Assembly: GCA_903887815.1 (NCBI GenBank)
Contig: CAISRK010000490.1
Location: 1-41,401, forward strand
Length of the DNA: 41,401 nucleotides
Direction: 5' to 3'
Source: an uncultured Bacteroidales bacterium
GTDB lineage: Bacteria > Bacteroidota > Bacteroidia > Bacteroidales > UBA4417
Shown here: in pieces, positions 19,309 through 29,207 of the stretch
Numbering within the stretch: position 1 is the first letter of the stretch
How the letters are laid out: each line of letters starts with the position of its first letter
Program-made: the position numbers and the translations under genes
The notes under the pieces: model-generated
The model's database searches: none
What the model was told of the DNA's origin: nothing
Seen by the model: only the letters and a program-made list of their open reading frames with translations

Positions 19309-20550
19309 TTAACTTTTCATAGTGTAAAGTTCTATGATTTTAAGAATTACCTCTGTTGCTTTCACCATCGATTCGAGCGGCACATATTCCATTTTACCAT
19401 GAAAATTATGGCCGCCTGCAAAAATATTCGGGCAGGGAAGGCCCATATACGAAAGACGCGCCCCATCGGTACCTCCGCGGATAGGAACTACTTTAGGGAT
19501 GATGTCGAGTTGTTCCATGGCTTGCTGGGCGGTGGCTACCACATGGTAAACCGGTTCCACCATTTCGCGCATATTGTAGTATTGGTCCTTCATTTCGAGT
19601 GTAAAACAACCGTCACCATACCGCTTGTTCATAAAATCGACACATTCCCTGAAGAGTTGTTTTTTCAGTTCAAACTTTGGCCGGTCGTGATCGCGGATAA
19701 TGTATTGGATAAACGAATTCTCAACTGAACCTTCGAGTTTGATCAGGTGGTAAAAGCCTTCATAATCCTGCGTAAACTCAGGCCTTTCGTTAACAGGTAA
19801 AATCGCGTTGAACTCGGTGGCCATAAGTATAGCGTTTTTCATTTTGTTTTTGGCATAACCCGGGTGGATATTCCTGCCCTGTATGATAACCTTAGCCCCG
19901 GCAGCATTGAAATTTTCGTATTCCAGTTCGCCGACACCTCCGCCATCCATGGTATAGGCAAAATCGGCCCCGAATTTTTTCACGTCAAAAAAGTCGACTC
20001 CACGGCCGACTTCCTCGTCAGGTGTAAATCCTACTTTGAGGGTTCCATGTTCAATTTCAGGGTGATTTACAAGGTACTCGATGGCTGCCATAATTTCGGT
20101 TACACCGGCTTTATCGTCGGCGCCAAGCAGGGTCGTTCCGTCGGTGACAATGAGTGCAAGCCCGATATACTCTTTCATTTCAGGGAAATCGACCGGCGAA
20201 AGCACGATATTTTTCTCCGCGTTGAGCACTATATCAGTCCCGTCGTAATTTTCGACCAGGCGTGGTTTTATATTGGAACCGCTCATATCGGGGCTGGTAT
20301 CAACATGCGAAACAAAACCGATTACAGGAACTTTTTTGGATGTGTTCGATGGTAAAGTTCCCATTACATAACCGTTCGAATCGATGCTGACATCGGCAAG
20401 TCCGAAAGCCTTCAACTGGTCGTGAAGCAGGTTAAGCATATCGAACTGCTTGACCGTACTAGGAAATGTGGTTGAAGTATCATCGCTCTGCGTGTCGATG
20501 CTAACATATTTCAGGAAGCGATCGAGTATTTGTTGTTTATTCAATGACAT
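19309..20550 (-). CDS. pepT: Peptidase T (tripeptide aminopeptidase)
   Basis: FVSHVDTSPDMSG, LLGADDKAGVTEIMAAIEYL, GFTPDEEVGRGVDFFDV, PIRGGTDGARLSYMGLPCPNIFAGGHNFHGKMEYV. Confidence 0.96.
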   Translation of the reverse strand: MSLNKQQILDRFLKYVSIDTQSDDTSTTFPSTVKQFDMLNLLHDQLKAFGLADVSIDSNGYVMGTLPSNTSKKVPVIGFVSHVDTSPDMSGSNIKPRLVENYDGTDIVLNAEKNIVLSPVDFPEMKEYIGLALIVTDGTTLLGADDKAGVTEIMAAIEYLVNHPEIEHGTLKVGFTPDEEVGRGVDFFDVKKFGADFAYTMDGGGVGELEYENFNAAGAKVIIQGRNIHPGYAKNKMKNAILMATEFNAILPVNERPEFTQDYEGFYHLIKLEGSVENSFIQYIIRDHDRPKFELKKQLFRECVDFMNKRYGDGCFTLEMKDQYYNMREMVEPVYHVVATAQQAMEQLDIIPKVVPIRGGTDGARLSYMGLPCPNIFAGGHNFHGKMEYVPLESMVKATEVILKIIELYTMKS

Positions 20551-20631
20551 GATTCTGATTTTAGATTATTAATATTATTGCAAAATGAAAGAGCCTGGTG
20601 AACAAGCCAGTTTAAATAATTCTCTTTCCAG

Positions 20632-20666
20632 CCACTCACCACATCGCCCCTCGCCCCTTCACACGG
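20632..20666. repeat. Heptad array TCGCCCC type (pepT-OPT gap)
   Basis: CCACTCA CCACATC GCCCCTC GCCCCTT CACACGG; contains TCGCCCCTCGCCCC, shared in inverse with GGCGAGGGGCGA in the cysD-cysN spacer. Confidence 0.75.
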
Positions 20667-20688
20667 GTTGCTTGTTAGCCTGTAATTC

Positions 20689-22671
20689 CTATTCTTCTTT
20701 TTTAGCTCTTAGCGTTTCCCAGATAAAATAAGCACAAAGCACGGCAAGCATAAGCAAAGCAAGAGCTTCGGCGCTATGCGATTCGAACCATTCCTTGTTT
20801 ACAAAGTTAAAACCGAAGTTGGCCAGTACAGCACTGATCACTCCCATCAGGGCGCCACCCGCAATAAATCCCGAAGCGATTAGTGTGCCCCTTTCGCGAC
20901 GCGCCTGGTTAAGCTTTTCATCCTTACTCCGACTACCCACGATATGAGCTATAATACCTCCCAGTAATAACGGTGTGTTAAGTTGTAAAGGAATAAACAT
21001 TCCAAGGGAGAACGCCAAAGCCGGAACGCCGATCATGGTCAGTATCAGCGATAGAAATGCTCCTGCGGCATATAACATCCAGGGGGCCGGCTGCCCGCTC
21101 ATCATAGGCTGGATTACTGCTGCCATGGCATTGGCCTGTGGCGCTACCATTGCGTTTTCGCCTGTAAACCCATAGGTTTTGTTCAAAACCATAATTACAC
21201 CTCCAACGGTGATTGCCGAAACAAAAGTTCCGAGGAATTTCCACGATTGCTGCTTATAGGGCGAAGAGCCCAGCCAGTAACCGATCTTGAGGTCGGTAAT
21301 AAAACCGCCCGCCATCGAAAGCGCCGTACATACAACACCCCCGATTATAAGAGCGGCAATCATACCCGATTCGCCTTTTAAGCCTACCGAAACAAGCACG
21401 AGCGACGAAATGATAAGTGTCATCAGCGTCATTCCGCTTACGGGGTTTGTTCCAACAATAGCAATTGCATTTGCAGCCACAGTCGTGAAAAGGAATGCGA
21501 TAAGCATAACAATTCCAAGGCCAACCAATGCATGGGTAATATTATGAACCACTCCGAAGTAGAAAAAAACCAGGATTACAACCGCTGTAAGCAGTATACC
21601 TCCGGCAATAATTGCCATTGGAAGATCGCGCTGGGTGCGGAGATTGGTTTTTAGGCCTTCGTGCTTGCCGAAAATTTCTTTACCGGCTAAACTGATGGCT
21701 GATTTTATAATACCGCTCGAACGGATAATACCAATGATACCCGCCATTGCAATTCCGCCTATACCTATCGGGCGGACATAAGCCGTGAAAATCTGTTCGG
21801 CCGACATATTCCCGATAAGGGCGGTAATGTTGGTTCCTACGGCAATGGTTTGACCATCGGCAAAGAAATTAATAATCGGGATCACAACATACCAGCCGAC
21901 AAATGAACCGGCACATATAATGGCTGCATATTTCAACCCGATAATATACCCAAGACCTACAACTGCAGCTCCTACATTAAGCTTGAAAACGATTTTGGCT
22001 TTGTCGGCCAGCGCCTGCCCGATAGGGATAACACGGGTTGTGAATACTTCGGCCCATAAACCGAAAGTGGCAATCACAAAATCATAAATACCGCCTATTA
22101 AACCTGCTACGAGAAGCAGACGCGCCTGGTTGCCGCCTTTGGCTCCCGATACCAGGACTTCGGTTGTTGCCGTAGCCTCAGGGAATGGGTATTTGCCGTG
22201 CATTTCGGCAACGAAATATTTACGGAAAGGGATCAGGAACAGAATACCCAGGAAACCGCCAAGCAGCGACGACATGAATATCTGATAGAACTGCACCTGC
22301 AGGTTTAAAATATATAAAGCAGGTAAAGTAAAAATGGCACCTGCAACAATCACTCCTGAGCTGGCGCCTATGGACTGGATAATCACATTTTCACCCAGCG
22401 CACCCTTGCGTTTAAACACTGTTGAAAGTCCTACGGCTATAATAGCAATAGGAATAGCGGCTTCGAAAACCTGGCCGATTTTAAGGCCAAGGTAAGCAGC
22501 GGCAGCCGAAAATACAGCTGCCATTACAATTCCCCATATTACACTCCATGTGTTTACTTCGGGATACACCTTTTGCGGTGACATGATGGGTTCGTAGGTT
22601 TCGCCTGGTTTCAGTTCGGTGTAGGCGTTTTCGGGAAGGCCTTTTATTTGGCCGGTTTCGTGTTCTGACAT
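20689..22671 (-). CDS. OPT family oligopeptide transporter
   Basis: 660 aa multi-TM; AAYLGLKIGQVFEAAIPIAI, GKYPFPEATATTEVLVSG, AGGFITDLKIGYWLGSSPYKQQ. Confidence 0.94.
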   Translation of the reverse strand: MSEHETGQIKGLPENAYTELKPGETYEPIMSPQKVYPEVNTWSVIWGIVMAAVFSAAAAYLGLKIGQVFEAAIPIAIIAVGLSTVFKRKGALGENVIIQSIGASSGVIVAGAIFTLPALYILNLQVQFYQIFMSSLLGGFLGILFLIPFRKYFVAEMHGKYPFPEATATTEVLVSGAKGGNQARLLLVAGLIGGIYDFVIATFGLWAEVFTTRVIPIGQALADKAKIVFKLNVGAAVVGLGYIIGLKYAAIICAGSFVGWYVVIPIINFFADGQTIAVGTNITALIGNMSAEQIFTAYVRPIGIGGIAMAGIIGIIRSSGIIKSAISLAGKEIFGKHEGLKTNLRTQRDLPMAIIAGGILLTAVVILVFFYFGVVHNITHALVGLGIVMLIAFLFTTVAANAIAIVGTNPVSGMTLMTLIISSLVLVSVGLKGESGMIAALIIGGVVCTALSMAGGFITDLKIGYWLGSSPYKQQSWKFLGTFVSAITVGGVIMVLNKTYGFTGENAMVAPQANAMAAVIQPMMSGQPAPWMLYAAGAFLSLILTMIGVPALAFSLGMFIPLQLNTPLLLGGIIAHIVGSRSKDEKLNQARRERGTLIASGFIAGGALMGVISAVLANFGFNFVNKEWFESHSAEALALLMLAVLCAYFIWETLRAKKEE

Positions 22672-22845
22672 AGATTTTCAGGTTAAGTGCGTTTCAAAAG
22701 TAATGCAAAAATTGATTTGATAAAACCGGCCAGGGTATTGTTTCGAAAAATAGGATATTGCCTTTTTCAGGACCTTATCCACGGCCTGTCTTCTGACGGA
22801 ATTAGTTTCGGGTAAATTCCTTTCGTGATTTCCACACGTGGTAAT

Positions 22846-25725
22846 TTATTCGTTTCCCTCATTAATGCTGTTGTAACGTAATTCTTTCCCTTTTACAACT
22901 GCCGGCAGCCCTTTGTCCATCCAGATTGGTTCCGGAGCATCCTTGAGGTAATGATCAAAAAACTGGCTCATCCGTATGCTTAGGTCCAGGCGGTTCGGGC
23001 GTTTGGTAAGGTTATGTTCGTCGCCGTTGTAGCAAAGCAGCCAGGCAGGTTTACCCAGGCGGCGCATAGCGGTTATGAGTTCAATTCCCTGGTAATAAGG
23101 CACAGCACCATCGTTGTCGTTGCTCATGATAAGCAATGGAGTTGTGATACGATCAATATAAAAAATGGGTGAGTTTTCGATATATAGTTCACGGTTTTGC
23201 CAGAGGGTTGCTCCCAAACGGCTTTGTCCGTGCTCGTATTGCGACTGTCGTACGATACCGCTTTCCCAGCGGATACCTCCGTAAGCAGAAGTCATATTGC
23301 TGACCGGAGCACCGGCCATTGCGGCTTTGAACATGCCGGTCTGGGTTACAAGGTAGGCTACCTGGTACCCGCCCCAGCTTTGACCCTGTATGCCCATTTT
23401 ATCCGCATCGACGTATGGAAACTTAGTCATGGCAAGTGTTCCGCTGATGATATCATCATAGGCCGACCTGCCCGGTTCGCCGGTCCGGTAGTTGATATCC
23501 GGAACGAAAACAATATACCCGTTGCTGTTGTAATACGTAAAGTTCACTGTGGAACGTGTTGGCTGCGGCACATAATGCACATTGATATCCTGCGAATACT
23601 TTTCATAGAAATATACGATCATAGGGTACTTTTTGGTTGCATCGAAATTCTCCGGTTTATAAAGAAGTCCGCGAAGTTCGCCCCCGTCAAACGATTTCCA
23701 CGCAACATGTTCAACAGTGCCCCACAGGTACTGGCTTTGCTGCGGATTGGTTACCGAAAGCTTTTTAAAACCATCAAATTTGACTGAACTTGTCCATAAA
23801 TCGGGATACTCGGTATAACTCGAACGCTGCCAGAGGAATTGCGCGGCATTTTTAGCTTTCAGTGGATTTGTGTAAACGTGGTCCGAAAGTACAAGCGACT
23901 GGATTTTGCCAGGTTCGCTTAACAAAACACTTACAAAACCCTGTTTGCAGCTTTTATCTTCAGTTTGTTTAAGCAGCAGTGGTTCTTTGGGATTAATATC
24001 CAGTGCCTCGGGATCAGTTTTCACATAGCGGTAAACCGTTTTGTTCTCGCGGCCTTTGACGGTGAGCGAAAAGGGCGCGGCCAGGTTTTCGGGATTCAGA
24101 AGCCATATATCGTACCTGTCATTGATCATCACCGATGCATCATCTGGTGTCCATCCTGCAATCCCGTAAGGATTTGGCAAATCGGGCTGATCGTTTTCCT
24201 CATCGCTCATCTGTACGGAAATTGATGCCGTAAGGCAGAATTTCCTGCCTGTAGCAATTTGAATTGTATTCCAGCTGCTGTCGGCAATTTCGTAATACAG
24301 AAGGTATTTCCCTGAAGGGGATAGTTCGGCACTGGCCGGATGTTTCTTCAGCAAAAGCCGGCGGCTTCCGGTTTTCAGGTCGAGCAGGTAAATGTCCCTG
24401 TATGATGTGCCTTCCCACGAACTCAGCATTTCATAGGGTTTGCTGGTCGTGCCAAGTGCGAAATCAGCATTCCCTTTCCTGAAAGTGCGCACCTGTTCGA
24501 GCAGGGTATCGGCAAGTTGAACAATGCGTTTTTCGGCAACACGATACACCGACAGGTAGGATTTTTTGAGGTCCTCATCGAGGTTTTTCAGTTGCTGCGA
24601 CTGCAGGCGGGCATCGTTCCACGACCAGATATCAACTTTTACCTTTTCTTCATCCAGAAGCGTATCTTTCGACTCCGGCATTTTTTTCGGTGCTGTAGCA
24701 AAATACAATTTACTGCCATCGTCGGCAAAACTCAGGTTGCCATTTTCCGAAACTTCCCATCCGGCTGGGATGCCTGTAGCAGCAGTATCGGCAACCAGCA
24801 AAATTGTTTTAAATTTCTCATCCCAGAGATAAAGCCCGTAACGCTTCACTTTTGCGGTATCGGCAGTGTATAGAAAAGCTACCGAACTGCCGGAATTATC
24901 GGCTGTTACTTTTTTTGCAAATCCCGGCTTTTCAAAAATCCGGGTCATTTTTAATGTACGGGTATCGAAAACAGCAACTGAAACCGAATCAATACTGTCC
25001 TTTTTCATTGAAATGAAAGCAATCAGGTTGCCGTTTTTCGAAAAAGTGGATTCTGTCACATTTTCGTAAATGAAGTTTTGTTTTGAAACAGGATTCGAAA
25101 TCCCCATATTGAAGGTTTCGGTTTCGGCGAACGCGCCCTTTTTCTTCTTTTTGTCCTTTTCCTTGCTAACAGCTTCTTTCGGCTTTGCGGCAAGCGTATC
25201 CGGTTTTGATCCCTGGAGGGAATCTTTAATTTCTTTCTTTTCCTTGGCTTTGGGTTTATCGTAAAGCCATGCTACCCAAGCACCACCTTCTTTGGGCAGT
25301 TGGAATGATTTCAACCCGGCGTACCTGATGATTGAATCTTTTTCGATGAGCCATACCCCCAACGAATCTTTGGGTATATCTTCTTTTTTCTTTTTGGCCA
25401 GTTTCAGTTTTCGCAGTGTATCAGCCGGTTGTACGATTCTGAATGCAATGATATCGGAGGTTGACGCGAAAACGGCGCTCTGCCCCCTGTACAGTGAATC
25501 GTGGCTGCCCGAATCAAGGTTTTGAAGGTGAAGCCAGCCGTCGCCTTTCTGCGGATTGATCTCGAAAGAAGCATATTTAGCGTTATCGGAAATCAGCGGT
25601 TTGTCGAGTTTTTTCCAGCCATCGTACACATCATGGGTAAGTGGTTTTTTAACGGGTGTCTGAGCAAATGCCATAGCTGCGCTGAGTAGTGCCGGGCAAA
25701 GGAGTAAAAGCAAGTTTTTAATCAT
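22846..25725 (-). CDS. S9 family (prolyl oligopeptidase-like) serine peptidase, secreted
   Basis: Signal peptide; catalytic GIQGQSWGGYQVAYLVTQTG, NDNDGAVPYYQGIELITAMRRLGKPAWLLCYNGDEHNL. Confidence 0.94.
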   Translation of the reverse strand: MIKNLLLLLCPALLSAAMAFAQTPVKKPLTHDVYDGWKKLDKPLISDNAKYASFEINPQKGDGWLHLQNLDSGSHDSLYRGQSAVFASTSDIIAFRIVQPADTLRKLKLAKKKKEDIPKDSLGVWLIEKDSIIRYAGLKSFQLPKEGGAWVAWLYDKPKAKEKKEIKDSLQGSKPDTLAAKPKEAVSKEKDKKKKKGAFAETETFNMGISNPVSKQNFIYENVTESTFSKNGNLIAFISMKKDSIDSVSVAVFDTRTLKMTRIFEKPGFAKKVTADNSGSSVAFLYTADTAKVKRYGLYLWDEKFKTILLVADTAATGIPAGWEVSENGNLSFADDGSKLYFATAPKKMPESKDTLLDEEKVKVDIWSWNDARLQSQQLKNLDEDLKKSYLSVYRVAEKRIVQLADTLLEQVRTFRKGNADFALGTTSKPYEMLSSWEGTSYRDIYLLDLKTGSRRLLLKKHPASAELSPSGKYLLYYEIADSSWNTIQIATGRKFCLTASISVQMSDEENDQPDLPNPYGIAGWTPDDASVMINDRYDIWLLNPENLAAPFSLTVKGRENKTVYRYVKTDPEALDINPKEPLLLKQTEDKSCKQGFVSVLLSEPGKIQSLVLSDHVYTNPLKAKNAAQFLWQRSSYTEYPDLWTSSVKFDGFKKLSVTNPQQSQYLWGTVEHVAWKSFDGGELRGLLYKPENFDATKKYPMIVYFYEKYSQDINVHYVPQPTRSTVNFTYYNSNGYIVFVPDINYRTGEPGRSAYDDIISGTLAMTKFPYVDADKMGIQGQSWGGYQVAYLVTQTGMFKAAMAGAPVSNMTSAYGGIRWESGIVRQSQYEHGQSRLGATLWQNRELYIENSPIFYIDRITTPLLIMSNDNDGAVPYYQGIELITAMRRLGKPAWLLCYNGDEHNLTKRPNRLDLSIRMSQFFDHYLKDAPEPIWMDKGLPAVVKGKELRYNSINEGNE

Positions 25726-25870
25726 CGTTTATGGATTTCCGGGAAATGAGGGTGCAAGATAAATGAATTCCTGAAACCCGGGTTTCAAAATCTGTAAGTC
25801 AGGCAATTCAATCGGCAAGTGAACGATTGAGGATAAGGAAAATCAATCAATGCGGATATACTTCTGATGC

Positions 25871-25914
25871 GGATTTGCAATCCACTTCCCGTGAGCACCG
25901 GATTTGCGATCCGG
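25871..25914. repeat. REP-like pair of GGATTtgcAATCC palindromes
   Basis: GGATTtgcAATCC (25871-25883) and CCGGATttgcgATCCGG (25898-25914), with an outer ACTTCC...GGAAGT inverted repeat. Confidence 0.65.
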
Positions 25915-25974
25915 AAGTAATGAAAAAAATCAACGGCTTATAAAGTCTTTTCAGGCATATTCGATACTTGTGAA

Positions 25975-25982
25975 TACTTTTG
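25975..25982 (+). promoter_or_regulatory. -7 element TACTTTTG for mutY
   Basis: TAnnTTTG match 9 nt upstream of the mutY ATG (25991). Confidence 0.4.
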
Positions 25983-25990
25983 TGCACATT

Positions 25991-27058
25991 ATGAATCTAT
26001 CTGAATCCCTTCTCGCCTGGTACGATATGAACAAACGCCCCCTTCCCTGGCGCGAAACACGCGATCCCTATAAAATCTGGCTCTCCGAGGTTATTCTCCA
26101 GCAAACCCGCATTGCCCAGGGAACAGATTATTATCACCGTTTTCTTTCAGCTTTTCCTGGTGTACACAGCCTTGCAGCAGCAGCCGAACAGGATGTGTTG
26201 AAACTCTGGCAGGGGCTGGGCTATTATTCCCGTGCAAGAAATATGCATTATACGGCTATACAGATAGTTGAAAAATTCAATGGGGTTTTCCCTCAAACAA
26301 CTGAGGGACTAAAGAAACTGAAAGGTATTGGGGAGTATACTGCTGCCGCCATTGCATCCATTTGTTTTGATGAGCCTGTTGCCGTACTCGATGGCAACGT
26401 AGCACGCCTTATTTCGCGCCTCTTTGCTTTTGAAAAAGCGGTGGATACAAACATCGGCCGTTCCGGAATTACAGCCCTGGCTAATACTTTGATGGATAAA
26501 CATAATCCCGGCACATTCAATCAGGCAATGATGGAAATCGGTGCCCTGGTTTGTACACCAAAAAGTCCATCATGCAACGAATGCCCTCTGGCTTTCGGCT
26601 GCAAAGCTCTAAACCAGAATAAAACCGGATATTTCCCGGTAAAAACGCCAAAGAAAGCACCTACAGCCAGGTATATGAATTACCTCGTGATCGGTTTTAA
26701 CCAGCATGGTGAAGATTTTATCCTGATGCGTAAACGAACCGGGAACGACATCTGGAAAAATATGTACGATTTCCCGTGTGTGGAAACTTCAAACCTGACT
26801 GACCCTGCTGTGATTATTGAACAAATTGACAAAGAGGGTTATGCGTTCGGAATTCCATTTGTAATTAAAAAAATATCAGGCGAATATATCCACCAGCTTT
26901 CGCACCGCAGGCTGATTGTAAGGTTTATACAGCTTGAGTTGCTGGGAAAGCCGGAAATGACCGGTGATGTAAAACCTGTCAGAAAAGATCTGATTACCGT
27001 ATTACCTCTGCCCAGACTTATCGACAGGTACCTTGCTGATTTGTTCAGCCAGTCCTGA
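25991..27058 (+). CDS. mutY: A/G-specific adenine glycosylase
   Basis: MNKRPLPWRETRDPYKIWLSEVILQQTRI, GLGYYSRARN, LKGIGEYTAAAIASI, CXXXXXXCXXC...C iron-sulfur ligands (CTPKSPSCNECPLAFGC). Start at 25991 preferred. Confidence 0.96.
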   Translation: MNLSESLLAWYDMNKRPLPWRETRDPYKIWLSEVILQQTRIAQGTDYYHRFLSAFPGVHSLAAAAEQDVLKLWQGLGYYSRARNMHYTAIQIVEKFNGVFPQTTEGLKKLKGIGEYTAAAIASICFDEPVAVLDGNVARLISRLFAFEKAVDTNIGRSGITALANTLMDKHNPGTFNQAMMEIGALVCTPKSPSCNECPLAFGCKALNQNKTGYFPVKTPKKAPTARYMNYLVIGFNQHGEDFILMRKRTGNDIWKNMYDFPCVETSNLTDPAVIIEQIDKEGYAFGIPFVIKKISGEYIHQLSHRRLIVRFIQLELLGKPEMTGDVKPVRKDLITVLPLPRLIDRYLADLFSQS

Positions 27059-27135
27059 TAGGTTTTGGCGGCCTGACTTGTGCCGCCCTCACAACGAATA
27101 TTTATCAACACTACAGCATCAAGGTTTTAAAATGG

Positions 27136-27149
27136 AGTACATTTGTACT
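27136..27149 (+). promoter_or_regulatory. Palindromic operator-like site over the ssb -7 element (LexA-like candidate)
   Basis: AGTACAttTGTACT with -7 element TAcaTTTG (27138-27145) inside. Confidence 0.5.
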
Positions 27150-27181
27150 ACTTTAAAATATTAATCTACAATCAAAGTATT

Positions 27182-27643
27182 ATGGCAAGAGGCGTTAACA
27201 AAGTAATCCTGGTTGGTAACCTGGGAAAAGATCCTGAAGTTCAATCATTCGACACGTATAAGAAAGCTGCCTTTTCGCTGGCGACAACCGAATTCTCGCG
27301 CGATAAGGAAGGCAACGAAGTTCAGCATACCGAATGGCACAATATTGTGATGTGGCGCGGCCTGGCCGAAATTGCCGAGCAGTTCCTTCACAAGGGAAGC
27401 CAGGTTTACGTAGAAGGTAAAATCCGCACCCGTTCGTTCGATGGCAAAGATGGCCAGAAGAAATATATCACTGAAATACAGGCCGATAATCTTGTTTTGC
27501 TTGGTGGAAGGAAGGAAGCCGGAAACGAAACCTATCAGCCGGCGCAGAATTCCGGTTCGAACGGGCACCCGGCACAGCCTGTTGTTCCTCCTATAACTGA
27601 GCCAACGCCACAGCAGAACGATCATGAGGATCTGCCATTCTAG
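27182..27643 (+). CDS. ssb: Single-stranded DNA-binding protein
   Basis: MARGVNKVILVGNLGKDPEVQ, WHNIVMWRGLAEIAEQFLHKGSQVYVEGKIRTR, acidic C-terminal DHEDLPF. Confidence 0.96.
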   Translation: MARGVNKVILVGNLGKDPEVQSFDTYKKAAFSLATTEFSRDKEGNEVQHTEWHNIVMWRGLAEIAEQFLHKGSQVYVEGKIRTRSFDGKDGQKKYITEIQADNLVLLGGRKEAGNETYQPAQNSGSNGHPAQPVVPPITEPTPQQNDHEDLPF

Positions 27644-27660
27644 TTACATTTAGGGTTAAG

Positions 27661-27696
27661 AAATAAGCGAGCGGACAATGTCCGCTCGCTTATTTT
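27661..27696 (+). terminator. Intrinsic terminator after ssb
   Basis: AAATAAGCGAGCGGAC-aat-GTCCGCTCGCTTATTT perfect 16-bp stem. Confidence 0.88.
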
Positions 27697-27707
27697 ACTA
27701 CTTTTAC

Positions 27708-27716
27708 TATCTTTGC
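27708..27716 (+). promoter_or_regulatory. -7 element TATCTTTGC for gldE
   Basis: TAtcTTTGC directly after the ssb terminator and 25 nt before the GTG start. Confidence 0.55.
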
Positions 27717-27741
27717 ACCTTAAAATCAATTACTTCACACC

Positions 27742-29097
27742 GTGGCCGACCCACTCCCCGATGCGTTTTTCGCATTTATATTGTTAAATCTCTCTTCATC
27801 TGCCCTGGCTTCGTCAGCCGGTTTTGTTGCCGGGATACTTTCAATTATTATTCTCCTTCTATGTTCTGCCGGGGCTTCAGCCTCCGAAACCGCATTTTTC
27901 TCCTTGTCGCCATCGCAACTGAACGAGATCAGGTCGTCGAAATCCACCCCGCACAAACGTATTGTTCACCTGCTCGAGAATTCGAAACTCCTGCTGGCAA
28001 CTATATTAATTACTAACAACCTGGTAAATGTCGGAGTTGTAATAATTACAACCTTCCTGGTAAACCATTATTTAGACTTTTCGATGAACCCGCTTCTTGG
28101 GTTTCTTTTCCAGGTGGTAATAATCACTTCATTTCTCCTTTTGTTCGGGGAAATCATGCCGAAAGTATTTGCCACCCGCAAGCCGGTGAAAATAGCTGCC
28201 TTTCTTTCTTTCCCGCTTACCGTGGTGCAAAGAATATTATACCCGTTAAGCCGACTGCTTCTGAGTTCAACACGGTTTATCGATAAACGACAGGCCTTTC
28301 AGAATCACAATATCACACTCGACGATATTTCGAATGCCATTGATATTACTGCCGACGGAAAGGTGGATGCCGACGATCGCAAGATCATGAAAAGCATTAC
28401 CCGTTTCGGGGCGATAAACGCCCGCGAAATTATGAGCCCAAGGGTCGATATTACTGCAATCGAGAATACAGCTTCTTACGCAGAAGTTCAAAAAACGATT
28501 GTCGAATCAGGCTATTCGCGCATACCGGTTTACAACGATACTCCCGATACCATTACCGGCATTCTGTATATCAAAGACCTGTTGCCGCATCTTTCAGAAA
28601 GAGATTCGTTCGTATGGACGAAACTGGTTCGGCCGCCTTTTTTTATTCCTGAAAACAAACCCATTAACGACCTCCTGCAGGAGTTCCAGGAGAAAAAAAT
28701 ACATATGGCCGTTGTCGTCGACGAATATGGAGGAACATCGGGACTTATAACGCTTGAGGATATAATCGAAGAAATCGTGGGTGAAATCAACGACGAATTC
28801 GATATTGAGGCAGATAATACCTTTTATACGCGTATCGATGATCAGAATTACGTTTTTGAAGGGAAAACAACCATAAACGATATGTGCCGGGTTTTAGCTA
28901 TTGACGACCGTATTTTCGATGAAGCCAAGGGCGAAAGCGAATCCCTTGCTGGACTTATTCTGGAACTCGCAGGTAAATTACCTTCAGTAGGCGAGGAGTT
29001 TGTTTTTGGCGAATTTACATTCCGTATCGAAGCTGCCGACAAACGAAGGTTAAAAAAGATTAAAATCACAATACCTGACACGAAGGTTCCTGTTTGA
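27742..29097 (+). CDS. gldE: Gliding-motility-associated GldE (DUF21/CBS/CorC_HlyC protein)
   Basis: ETAFFSLSPSQLNEI, FGEIMPKVFATRKP, REIMSPRVDITAIE, VVDEYGGTSGLITLEDIIEEIVGEI; followed by gldD; GTG start. Confidence 0.9.
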   Translation: MADPLPDAFFAFILLNLSSSALASSAGFVAGILSIIILLLCSAGASASETAFFSLSPSQLNEIRSSKSTPHKRIVHLLENSKLLLATILITNNLVNVGVVIITTFLVNHYLDFSMNPLLGFLFQVVIITSFLLLFGEIMPKVFATRKPVKIAAFLSFPLTVVQRILYPLSRLLLSSTRFIDKRQAFQNHNITLDDISNAIDITADGKVDADDRKIMKSITRFGAINAREIMSPRVDITAIENTASYAEVQKTIVESGYSRIPVYNDTPDTITGILYIKDLLPHLSERDSFVWTKLVRPPFFIPENKPINDLLQEFQEKKIHMAVVVDEYGGTSGLITLEDIIEEIVGEINDEFDIEADNTFYTRIDDQNYVFEGKTTINDMCRVLAIDDRIFDEAKGESESLAGLILELAGKLPSVGEEFVFGEFTFRIEAADKRRLKKIKITIPDTKVPV

Positions 29098-29207
29098 TTA
29101 ATCATTACCGGGTTCATTCCGGTTAATGGATTATCCCGGGCAAACCGATAAATACAGCAGGCAATAAACATCTGCCACAAACGTTTTTACATTGAAAATT
29201 CCCGGAA

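Noticed and set aside
27661-27696. Strong 16-bp hairpin as a novel element
   Set aside because: Position after ssb and following T-rich tract fit an ordinary intrinsic terminator
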